Shown here piece after piece: positions 1-6,932 of a stretch of DNA of 64,000 bases. Where the stretch lies: the NCBI RefSeq assembly GCF_017571525.1, contig NZ_JAGETY010000011.1, positions 1 to 64,000 of the forward strand. The letters run 5' to 3'. This stretch comes from Hymenobacter sp. BT559 (lineage in GTDB: Bacteria > Bacteroidota > Bacteroidia > Cytophagales > Hymenobacteraceae). Within the stretch, counting starts at the first letter, position 1; every line of letters begins with the position of its first letter. The notes below the pieces were generated by a model that ran no database searches, had not been told where the DNA came from, and worked only from the letters and a program-made list of their open reading frames with translations. A program made the translations under genes and the position numbers.

Positions 1-37
1 AGGGGTACTAAATCTACTGAAGAAGACGACAAGGAAA

Positions 38-73
38 GATTGCCGCGCTCCACTTCGTTGCGCTCGCAATGAC
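38..73. repeat. Right half of intergenic repeat family A
   Basis: The stretch runs from GATTGCCGCGCTCC to GCTCGCAATGAC. It matches the right arm of fuller elements at 6741-6845 and 16455-16578, including the preceding GACGACAAGGA. The left arm would lie outside the window. It sits just upstream of the uronate isomerase gene. Confidence 0.75.
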
Positions 74-113
74 AATTTACAATTTACAATTCATAACTCA
101 TAATTAACTAATT

Positions 114-1559
114 ATGAAGCCCTTCCTCTCCGACGACTTCCTTCTCCAAACGGAGACGGCCCGCACGCTCTACCACCAGCACGCCGCGCCGCAGCCCATC
201 ATCGACTACCACTGCCACCTGCCGCCCGACCAGATTGCCCAAAACCGGCAGTTTGACAACATCACCCAAATCTGGCTCTACGGCGACCACTACAAGTGGC
301 GCGCCATGCGGGCCAACGGCGTGAATGAGCGCTTCGTGACCGGCGACGCCAGCGATTGGGAGAAGTTTGAGAAGTGGGCCGAAACGGTGCCCTATACCGT
401 GCGCAACCCCCTCTACCACTGGACGCACCTGGAGCTGCGCCGCTACTTCGGCATTACCGAGCTGCTGAACAAGGACAGCGCCCGCCGCATCTACGACCAG
501 TGCAACGCGCTGCTCCAAACGCCCGAGTACAGCGTGCAGGGCCTGCTGCGCAAAATGAACGTGGTGACTGTATGCACCACTGACGACCCGGCCGACACCT
601 TGGAGCACCACCAGGCACTGGCCGGCCACGACTTCGGCACGCGCATCCTGCCCACCTTCCGCCCCGACAAGGCCATGACGCCCGAGGCCGCCGACTACCG
701 CCAGTACCTCGACAAGCTGGGCACGGCAGCTGGCACCAAAATTCGCACTTACACCGACCTGCTGGCAGCCCTGCGCCAGCGGCACGATTTCTTCGCTAGC
801 CTCGGCGGGCGCCTCTCCGACCACGGCCTGGAGCAGATTTATGCCGCTGACTATACCGAGGAAGAAGTAGCCGCCATTTTTGAGAAAGCGCAGGCTAGCC
901 AGCCGCTGTCGGCTGCGGAAGTTGAGCAATTCAAGTCGGCCATGCTGGTAGAGCTGGCCATCATGGATTGGGAGAAAGGCTGGACGCAGCAGTTTCACCT
1001 GGGCGCGCTGCGCAACAACAACACCCGCGCCCTGCGCGAGCTAGGCCCCGACACCGGTTGGGATTCGATTGGCGACTTCTCGCAGGCCCGGGCCTTGTCG
1101 CGCTTCCTGGACCGGCTGGACAACCAAAACAAGCTAGCCAAAACCATCCTCTACAACCTCAACCCCGCCGACAACGACCTGTTTGCCACCATGATTGGCA
1201 ACTTCCAGGACGGTTCGGTGGCCGGCAAAATCCAGTTTGGCTCGGGCTGGTGGTTCCTAGACCAGAAGGATGGCATGGAAAAGCAACTCAACGCGCTCTC
1301 CAACATGGGGTTGCTAAGTCAGTTTGTGGGTATGCTCACCGACTCGCGCAGCTTCCTTTCTTTCCCGCGCCACGAGTACTTCCGCCGCATTCTCTGCAAC
1401 CTGCTGGGCCGCGATGTGGAGAACGGCGAGTTGCCCGCCGAGGAGTTACCCTGGCTAGGCCAGTTGGTCGAAAACATCAGCTACGGCAACGCCAAAAACT
1501 ACTTTGGTTTTGAAGGGGCCGCCAAGCCGGTAAGTGCAGGAGAGCTGGCCACTGTGTAG
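114..1559 (+). CDS. uxaC: Glucuronate/galacturonate isomerase
   Basis: Uronate isomerase (481 aa; the E. coli enzyme is about 470). It converts D-glucuronate to D-fructuronate and D-galacturonate to D-tagaturonate in the cytoplasm, the first step of the isomerase route for pectin and alginate-type sugars. The N-terminal DYHCHLPP motif gives the amidohydrolase-like HxH, and the LTDSRSFLSFPRHEYFRR segment near residue 420 is typical of the family. The ATG follows an AT-rich leader without a Shine-Dalgarno site, as is usual in Bacteroidota. kdgK, kdgA and an ExuT-like transporter follow on the same strand. The reductase and dehydratase steps (UxaB/UxuB, UxaA/UxuA) are not in the window and may lie upstream. 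The TAG stop is part of an inverted repeat. Confidence 0.95.
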   Translation: MKPFLSDDFLLQTETARTLYHQHAAPQPIIDYHCHLPPDQIAQNRQFDNITQIWLYGDHYKWRAMRANGVNERFVTGDASDWEKFEKWAETVPYTVRNPLYHWTHLELRRYFGITELLNKDSARRIYDQCNALLQTPEYSVQGLLRKMNVVTVCTTDDPADTLEHHQALAGHDFGTRILPTFRPDKAMTPEAADYRQYLDKLGTAAGTKIRTYTDLLAALRQRHDFFASLGGRLSDHGLEQIYAADYTEEEVAAIFEKAQASQPLSAAEVEQFKSAMLVELAIMDWEKGWTQQFHLGALRNNNTRALRELGPDTGWDSIGDFSQARALSRFLDRLDNQNKLAKTILYNLNPADNDLFATMIGNFQDGSVAGKIQFGSGWWFLDQKDGMEKQLNALSNMGLLSQFVGMLTDSRSFLSFPRHEYFRRILCNLLGRDVENGELPAEELPWLGQLVENISYGNAKNYFGFEGAAKPVSAGELATV

Positions 1560-1620
1560 CGCGGACTTTTAGTCCGCGAATAGTACCGTTTATCACTTGC
1601 GGACTAAAAGTCCGCGCTAC
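1556..1620. repeat. Inverted repeat family C, copy 1, overlapping the uxaC stop
   Basis: Two arms of about 23 nt, built around GCGGACTTTTAGTCCGC, flank a 19-nt spacer (1556-1578 and 1598-1620). Each arm is itself a short palindrome. The uxaC stop TAG (1557-1559) is inside the left arm. A second copy lies at 21553-21636. Confidence 0.9.
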
Positions 1621-1665
1621 TCAGCCCGCTTTCAAGGCAGGGTATCGGAATCGTTTGCGTTAAAA

Positions 1666-1719
1666 AAGACGGGAAAAGTGGGTTTACGCACCCTATTACC
1701 GGCCTACCTTTCCCGTCTT
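1666..1719. promoter_or_regulatory. Inverted repeat upstream of kdgK
   Basis: The arms AAGACGGGAAA (1666-1676) and TTTCCCGTCTT (1709-1719) flank 32 nt. It could be a terminator-like structure for uxaC or an operator for kdgK. No regulator gene is nearby and no matching site was seen elsewhere, so the role is open. Confidence 0.4.
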
Positions 1720-1785
1720 ATTCCCTCCTGCTTAACGCTGGGTTAGCGCCTTTTTAGGCTAAACTGACCCCTAGCGCCCCCTCTT

Positions 1786-2799
1786 ATGAAGCAAGTCGTA
1801 ACCTTCGGCGAAGTGATGATGCGGCTCTCGCCGCCGCTGAATTACCGGCTGCCCCAGACCGCTACCCTCGAAGTAACCTACGGCGGCGGCGACGCCAACG
1901 TAGCCGCTGCCCTCGCCCAAATGGGCGTGCCCGCCGCCCACGTCTCGGCCTTCCCGGCCAATGAATTGGGCTATGCCGCCGCCAACCACCTGCGCCGCTA
2001 CGGCGTCGATACCACCCACTGCCACTTCACCGAAGGCCACCGGCTCGGGTTGTATTTCCTGGAAGTGGGTGCCTCGCTGCGGCCCAGCCGCATCGTGTAC
2101 GACCGCGCCGAGTCGGCCTTCGCCCACCTCGACCCTGCTTCCTTTAACTGGGAGGAAATTCTAAAAAACGCCGGCTGGCTGCACTGGACGGGCATCACGC
2201 CCGCCATCTCGGCCGCCGCGGCCCAGGCCACCGCCGAGGCCATTGCAACTGCGCGCCGGCTAGGGGTCACCGTATCGGCCGACGTGAATTACCGCCGCAA
2301 CCTGTGGCAATACGGCCAGAAAGCGCAGGATGTAATGCCGGGCCTGGTAGAAGGCTGCGATATCGTGGTCTGCACCGAAGGCGACGCCGACGACCTTTTC
2401 GGCATCAAAGCCGACCCGAATTCTGATAATGGCTTCATTTCGATGAGCCAGCAGCTGACCCAGCGCTTCCCCACTATTAAGCGCGTCATTGCCACCCGCC
2501 GCCAGACGCAGAGCGCCTCGCACGAGCGCATTTGCGGCTTGCTCTGGGACCAGGGCGAGTTTTTCGAAACGCCGTTCTACGACATCTCGCCGGTGGTAGA
2601 CCGCATCGGCGGCGGCGACTCGTTTATCTCGGGCTTCATCTACGGCTCGCACACCTATGAAGACCGCGCGCAGGCGCTGTCTTTCGCCACCATCGCTTCG
2701 GCGCTGAAGCACACCATTCACGGCGACATCAACCTGGTGACGCCCGCCGAAGTCGAGCACCTCATGCAGGGCAACCTCACGGGCCGGCTGCTGCGCTGA
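1786..2799 (+). CDS. kdgK: 2-keto-3-deoxygluconate kinase (PfkB family)
   Basis: Sugar kinase of the PfkB/ribokinase family (337 aa) that phosphorylates 2-keto-3-deoxygluconate to KDPG. The N-terminus MKQVVTFGEVMMRLSPP and the YGGGDANVA segment near residue 34 form the sugar-binding part. The C-terminal RIGGGDSFISGF near residue 268 carries the anion hole and catalytic Asp of the family (GxGD signature). It lies between uxaC and kdgA, so its substrate is inferred from both sequence and context. A 227-nt gap containing two inverted repeats separates it from uxaC, so it may have its own promoter. Confidence 0.92.
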   Translation: MKQVVTFGEVMMRLSPPLNYRLPQTATLEVTYGGGDANVAAALAQMGVPAAHVSAFPANELGYAAANHLRRYGVDTTHCHFTEGHRLGLYFLEVGASLRPSRIVYDRAESAFAHLDPASFNWEEILKNAGWLHWTGITPAISAAAAQATAEAIATARRLGVTVSADVNYRRNLWQYGQKAQDVMPGLVEGCDIVVCTEGDADDLFGIKADPNSDNGFISMSQQLTQRFPTIKRVIATRRQTQSASHERICGLLWDQGEFFETPFYDISPVVDRIGGGDSFISGFIYGSHTYEDRAQALSFATIASALKHTIHGDINLVTPAEVEHLMQGNLTGRLLR

Positions 2800-2807
2800 T
2801 TTTTCAA

Positions 2808-2921
2808 CTGTTCGCTAATAGCTGCTAGCTGTTAGCTTTTTCTGCTGGATTGCCAGCCACAGAACAGCCAGCAGCTTATTATTGAACATCAAGCTAACAG
2901 CTAGCAGCTATTAGCGAACAG
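2808..2921. repeat. Perfect 31-bp inverted repeat (family F)
   Basis: The arms 2808-2838 and 2891-2921 are exact reverse complements around a 52-nt spacer. Each arm contains related short words such as GCTAATAGCTGCTAGCTG. The element fills the gap between kdgK and kdgA. No second copy was seen in the window. Confidence 0.9.
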
Positions 2922-2929
2922 CCAAAAAC

Positions 2930-3592
2930 ATGTCCTCCCAAGAAGTTATCGCCCGCACACTAGCCGCGCCACTGGTGCCGGTTTTTTTCCATGCTGATGC
3001 CGCCTATGCGCAGTCCATTGTGCGTGGCTGCTACGCCGGGGGCGTGCGGGTATTTGAGTTTACCAACCGCGGCGCCAATGCCTTTGAGGTGTTTCAGGAG
3101 CTAGCCAAGCTGGTAGCCGACGATTGCCCCGACCTCGTGCTGGGCATCGGCACCATCTATACCGCCGCCGATGCCGAGCGTTTCATCGCGGCCGGTGCGG
3201 CCTTCATCGTGCAGCCCGTGACTACGGCCGACGTAGCCGCTGCCTGCCAGCGTCACGACGTGGCCTGGCTGCCCGGCGCCATGACCCCCAACGAAATTTA
3301 CGCCGCCACCCAGCTTGGCGCGCAGCTCGTCAAAATCTTCCCCGGCAACCTCGTCGGGCCCGATTATGTGAAGGCCCTGCGTGGCCCCATGCCCAACGTC
3401 AAGCTGATGGTGACGGGCGGCGTCGAGCCCACCGAGGCTAGCCTCACCGAGTGGTTTGGGGCCGGCGTGAACGTGGTAGGCGTGGGCTCGCAGCTCTTCA
3501 AAGGGGCTAGCGACGCGGCCACCATCACGGCGCGGGTAGCCCCGCTGATGCAGTTTTTACAGCAGAAAGTAGCTAATGCTGCTAAAAAATAA
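2930..3592 (+). CDS. kdgA: KDPG/KHG aldolase
   Basis: Class I aldolase (220 aa) that splits 2-keto-3-deoxy-6-phosphogluconate into pyruvate and glyceraldehyde-3-phosphate, ending the hexuronate pathway. It has the TIM-barrel landmarks VFEFTNRG (catalytic Glu strand, near residue 40), GIGTIYTAADAERF (near 78), PGAMTPNEI (near 118) and QLVKIFPGN (Schiff-base Lys, near 133), followed by the phosphate-binding VTGGVEPTE. It follows kdgK by 130 nt, most of it an inverted repeat. The symbol eda would be equally suitable. Confidence 0.93.
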   Translation: MSSQEVIARTLAAPLVPVFFHADAAYAQSIVRGCYAGGVRVFEFTNRGANAFEVFQELAKLVADDCPDLVLGIGTIYTAADAERFIAAGAAFIVQPVTTADVAAACQRHDVAWLPGAMTPNEIYAATQLGAQLVKIFPGNLVGPDYVKALRGPMPNVKLMVTGGVEPTEASLTEWFGAGVNVVGVGSQLFKGASDAATITARVAPLMQFLQQKVANAAKK

Positions 3593-3593
3593 T

Positions 3594-3640
3594 CGTTTGT
3601 CATGGCGAGCCTGCGAATCGCAGGCTCGCCATGACAAACG
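3594..3640. repeat. Perfect 22-bp hairpin (family D, copy 1)
   Basis: The arms 3594-3615 and 3619-3640 (CGTTTGTCATGGCGAGCCTG and onward) are perfect complements with a 3-nt loop, starting 1 nt after the kdgA stop. The right arm is followed by a T-rich run, so it could act as a terminator or an RNA-stabilising 3' end. A degenerate copy lies at 53728-53760. Confidence 0.9.
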
Positions 3641-3676
3641 GTTTTTGAGTAGCGCTTTTACTAGTAATCCTATTCT

Positions 3677-5050
3677 ATGAATCCCACCCTAAGCAGCTCG
3701 CCGCCCGGCACCGACTCGACGGTTGTGGGCAAGTACCGCTGGACTATCTGTTCGCTGGTATTTTTTGCCACGACTATCAACTACCTCGACCGGGCCGTTA
3801 TCTCGCTGCTGAAGCCGTACCTCGAAACGGCGTTCCACTGGAACGCAGGCGACTACGCCAACATCGAGATTGCCTTCAAGCTGGCCTATGCGGTGGGCAT
3901 GATAGGCGTGGGCCGCATCATCGACAAGCTGGGCACCAAGCTCGGCTACGCGCTTTCGACCGCGCTGTGGAGCGTGGCCGCCATGGGCCACGCGCTGGTG
4001 AGCAGCACGCTGGGGTTCGGGGTGGCGCGGGGCTTTTTGGGTATCACGGAGGCCGGCAACTTTCCGGCGGCCATCAAGACAACGGCTGAGTGGTTTCCGC
4101 AGCGCGAGCGGGCCCTGGCCACGGGCATTTTCAACTCGGGCTCCAATGTGGGGGCCATTATCGCGCCGCTTAGCGTGCCGTGGATTGCCGAGCATATTGG
4201 CTGGCAGTGGGCCTTCATTATCACCGGGGCGCTGGGCTTTATCTGGCTGGTTTTGTGGATGCTCATCTATGAAACGCCGGCCGAGAGCAAGCGCCTGAGC
4301 AAGGCCGAGTTTGCCTACATCAACGCCGATATTCCGGTGGGCCTGCCCGCCGAGGGGGTGGTAGAGGAAAAGCCCAAGGTAGGCTGGCTGCCGCTGCTGG
4401 GCTTCCGCCAAACCTGGGCCTTCGTGCTGGGCAAGTTCATTACCGACCCCATCTGGTGGTTTTACCTGTTCTGGTTGCCCGACTTTTTGACCAAGCAGTA
4501 CCACCTCAAGGGCACCGAGATTGCCTTGCCCGTGGCGGCCGTGTACGTGCTGTCGAGCATCGGCAGCGTGGGCGGCGGCTACCTGCCGCTAGGGTTCATC
4601 AAGCGCGGCATGCCCGCATTTAAGGCCCGCAAAACGGCCATGCTGGTTATTGCTTTCTGCGTGTTCCCGATTGTGTTTGCGCAGTGGCTAGGGGGGTTGA
4701 ATATGTGGCTGGCGGTGCTGGTTATCGGCATTGCGGCGGCGGCCCACCAGGCGTGGAGCGCCAACATTTTCACCACCGTGTCCGACATGTTTCCCAAGCG
4801 CGCGGTGGCCTCGGTTACGGGCATTGGCGGCATGGCGGGCGGGCTGGGCGGCATCGCCCTTACGGCCCTGGTGCAGAAGGGCATGTTTGTGCACTACGAA
4901 AGCATTGGCCAGCTCGACAAGGCGTACTACATCATGTTCTTCATTTGCGGGGCAGCCTACCTGCTGGCCTGGGTGCTCATGTTTACGCTGGTGCCGCGCA
5001 TGGAGCCCATCCAGCTCGACGAGAGCGACATTCTTCCCACTGCTTCCTAA
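3677..5050 (+). CDS. MFS hexuronate transporter (ExuT-like)
   Basis: Twelve-helix major facilitator permease of the anion:cation symporter family (457 aa). The cytoplasmic N-terminus is followed by WTICSLVFFATTINYLDRAV, the characteristic first helix of ExuT, UxuT and GudP-type transporters, and by a conserved RGFLGITEAGNFPAAIK segment near residue 115. The likely substrates are glucuronate or galacturonate, inferred from its place directly after uxaC-kdgK-kdgA. It probably imports the sugars that UxaC isomerises. The next gene starts 13 nt downstream, suggesting co-transcription. Confidence 0.88.
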   Translation: MNPTLSSSPPGTDSTVVGKYRWTICSLVFFATTINYLDRAVISLLKPYLETAFHWNAGDYANIEIAFKLAYAVGMIGVGRIIDKLGTKLGYALSTALWSVAAMGHALVSSTLGFGVARGFLGITEAGNFPAAIKTTAEWFPQRERALATGIFNSGSNVGAIIAPLSVPWIAEHIGWQWAFIITGALGFIWLVLWMLIYETPAESKRLSKAEFAYINADIPVGLPAEGVVEEKPKVGWLPLLGFRQTWAFVLGKFITDPIWWFYLFWLPDFLTKQYHLKGTEIALPVAAVYVLSSIGSVGGGYLPLGFIKRGMPAFKARKTAMLVIAFCVFPIVFAQWLGGLNMWLAVLVIGIAAAAHQAWSANIFTTVSDMFPKRAVASVTGIGGMAGGLGGIALTALVQKGMFVHYESIGQLDKAYYIMFFICGAAYLLAWVLMFTLVPRMEPIQLDESDILPTAS

Positions 5051-5063
5051 GCTGTTTTTTTAT

Positions 5064-5582
5064 ATGAAACGCTCATTTGCTGCCCTGGCGCTGCTAGCCC
5101 TGCCACTGCTTGCCGTGGCCCAAACGGCACCCAAGCGCGCCAAGCATACTACGGCGCTGCCGTCAGCTACGACTACTCCTGCTCAGCGCAACGCTGAGGC
5201 AGCCAAAGAGGTGGAAGGCTTGGAGCGCCAGCGCTTTGCCGCGCAGGTAAGCAAGGACTACGCTTTTCTGGAAAAGGCTTTTGCTGACGACCTTGTGTAC
5301 ACGCACGCCAACGGCAAGCAGCAGGGCAAGACCGACTACCTGCAGGGTATCCGCGACGGCAAGAGCGTGTACGACAAGATTGACGTCGAAAACATCAATG
5401 TGCGCGCCTACAACAACGGCACGACGGCCGTGGTAAACGGCCAAATCACCATTTACCAGCCCAATAAGCCCGATGGCTCGCCCAATGTGGCGCACCTCAA
5501 ATACGTGACCGTGCAGATTAAAAATCTGCAGGGCTGGCAGGTAGTGCTGTGGCAGTCGCAGAAGCAGCCGGAGGCTAAGTAG
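5064..5582 (+). CDS. Secreted NTF2-like (DUF4440/SnoaL-type) protein
   Basis: 172-aa protein with a signal peptide (MKRSFAALALLALPLLAVAQ), an Ala/Thr-rich linker, and a cone-like NTF2 fold core from residue 55 (LERQRFAAQVSKDYAFLEKAF, then DDLVYTHANGKQQGKTDYL and a C-terminal VTVQIKNLQGWQVVLWQSQ). This pattern fits DUF4440/SnoaL-like proteins. Many of these are uncharacterised, and some bind or isomerise small molecules. The ATG at 5064 is chosen because it opens the signal peptide; the frame runs open further upstream only through the transporter gene. The 13-nt gap suggests export alongside uronate uptake, but the function is unknown. Confidence 0.75.
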   Translation: MKRSFAALALLALPLLAVAQTAPKRAKHTTALPSATTTPAQRNAEAAKEVEGLERQRFAAQVSKDYAFLEKAFADDLVYTHANGKQQGKTDYLQGIRDGKSVYDKIDVENINVRAYNNGTTAVVNGQITIYQPNKPDGSPNVAHLKYVTVQIKNLQGWQVVLWQSQKQPEAK

Positions 5583-5700
5583 GCTGAGCGGGTGCCGGGA
5601 GCCGGCCCTTCCTAAAAGGAGGGAACCCTAACGACTGCCCCCGGCCCCTCAGCTACTCTTTTACGAAAATTACTCCTGGCCTACCGGCCAGTGCTTTGCT

Positions 5701-6732
5701 ATGTCTACACCAACTACCACGCTACCTACTCACGACGAGCTGGCCACCCCCGTCGGCACCACGCTCGAGCGCTACATCATGCGCAAGCAGGCCGAGTTTC
5801 CGTTTGCAACCGGCGAGCTCTCGCAGTTGCTGCGCGACATTGCCCTAGCCAGCAAAATCATGGTGCGCGAGGTGAGCCGCGCCGGCCTCAGCAGCCTGGC
5901 CGAAACCGTGGGGCCCGAGGGCGAAACCACCGCGCCGCGCCACCGCCTGGGCGAGGAGGCGCACATCCGCTTCGTGCGCGCCCTCACCAACGGCGGCGAG
6001 TGCTGCGCCGTGCTGAGCGAGGCCCGGCCCGACATCATCGAAACCGGCAACCAGGACGGCAAGTACGTGGTGGCCCTCAACCCGCTCAATGGCTCGGTGA
6101 GCCTCGATTTCAACGTGAGCACGGGTACCATCTTCAGCATCTACCGGCGCGTGAGCCGCTACGGCGGGCCGGCTAGGGCCGAAGATTTTACCCAGGGTGG
6201 CCGGGCGCAGGTGGCGGCGGGCTACATCCTCTACGGCTCCAGCGTGATGCTGGTGTACACCACGGGCCACGGCGTAACGGGCTTCACGTATGAGCCCAGC
6301 CTGGGAGAGTTTTTTCTTTCGCATCCCAAGCTGACTATTCCGGCGCAGGGCACGGTGTTTTCGTGCAACGAGGGCAACTGGTTCGACTTCCCCGAGTTTG
6401 CCCGCTCCTTTCTTACCACCTGTAAGGAGCGCCGCTACACCGCCCGCTACGTGGGCTCGCTGGCGGCTGATTATCACCGCAATCTCTTCACGGGTGGCAT
6501 TTACCTCTACCCGCCCACCGGCGAGTGGCCTAGCGGCAAGCTGCGCCTGCTCTACGAATGCTACCCCATTGCCTTCGTGACCGAGCAAGCCGGTGGCGTG
6601 GCCGTGACCGGCGCCACCGACGTGCTCGACGTGCCCCCTAGCCAGGACCTGCACCAGCGCGTGCCGCTTTTCGTAGGCTCGGCCGAGCTAGTGCGCGAGC
6701 TGCAAGCGGCAGCGGCAGCGGCAGCGGCATAA
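5701..6732 (+). CDS. Class I fructose-1,6-bisphosphatase homologue, probable pseudoenzyme
   Basis: 343-aa protein that aligns with E. coli Fbp almost without gaps (YGSSVMLVYTTG, RYVGSLAADYHRN, GKLRLLYEC, LHQRVPLF). The class normally hydrolyses fructose-1,6-bisphosphate in gluconeogenesis with two or three Mg2+ held by acidic residues. Here the ligand positions are changed: Gly84 replaces the Asp of KLD, Ala108 replaces the second Glu of SEE, and Asn127 and Asn130 replace both Asp of DPLDG (it reads NPLNGSVSL). Glu107 and Glu286 remain, as do the sugar-phosphate residues Asn223, Arg249, Tyr250, Tyr268 and Lys280. Loss of catalysis is inferred; the fold and sugar binding look kept. The C-terminus is a poly-Ala run from a GGCAGC repeat. 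It follows the hexuronate genes on the same strand. The symbol fbp is withheld because activity is doubtful. Confidence 0.85.
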   Translation: MSTPTTTLPTHDELATPVGTTLERYIMRKQAEFPFATGELSQLLRDIALASKIMVREVSRAGLSSLAETVGPEGETTAPRHRLGEEAHIRFVRALTNGGECCAVLSEARPDIIETGNQDGKYVVALNPLNGSVSLDFNVSTGTIFSIYRRVSRYGGPARAEDFTQGGRAQVAAGYILYGSSVMLVYTTGHGVTGFTYEPSLGEFFLSHPKLTIPAQGTVFSCNEGNWFDFPEFARSFLTTCKERRYTARYVGSLAADYHRNLFTGGIYLYPPTGEWPSGKLRLLYECYPIAFVTEQAGGVAVTGATDVLDVPPSQDLHQRVPLFVGSAELVRELQAAAAAAAA

Positions 6733-6740
6733 AATGATTC

Positions 6741-6845
6741 TATCATTGCGAGCGCAACGCAGCGGAGCACGGCAATCTTTTCTTTTTCGTTGGGATAATG
6801 ACCCTAGCGGGAAGGAGCGATTGCCGCGCTACGCCCGCAATGACA
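6741..6845. repeat. Intergenic repeat family A, copy 2
   Basis: Element of about 105 nt with imperfect terminal inverted repeats (TCATTGCGAG at the left, CCGCAATGACA at the right) and inner arms GGCAATC and GATTGCCGCGCT. Its interior resembles copy 3 at 16455-16578 (GGATAATGACCCTAGCGG against the similar GGGATTATCAACCC). It lies between the FBPase homologue and the aldehyde dehydrogenase. Confidence 0.85.
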
Positions 6846-6932
6846 GGAGAGGTTAACCTCTCCTTCTTTCCGCTGTTCCCTACCTGTTCTTTCACCAACG
6901 CGCCCGACCAACACCCGGCGCACTTCTTTCTC

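Noticed and set aside
108-998. Long open frame antisense to uxaC
   Set aside because: Its codons mirror the conserved uxaC sequence on the other strand, and the product has no recognisable domain. GC-rich genes here leave long antisense frames open.
4731-5063. Upstream extension of the NTF2-like protein
   Set aside because: The open frame runs through the end of the transporter gene in another frame; the signal peptide begins at 5064.
6798-6932. N-terminal extension of the aldehyde dehydrogenase
   Set aside because: It starts inside repeat family A and is not ALDH-like.
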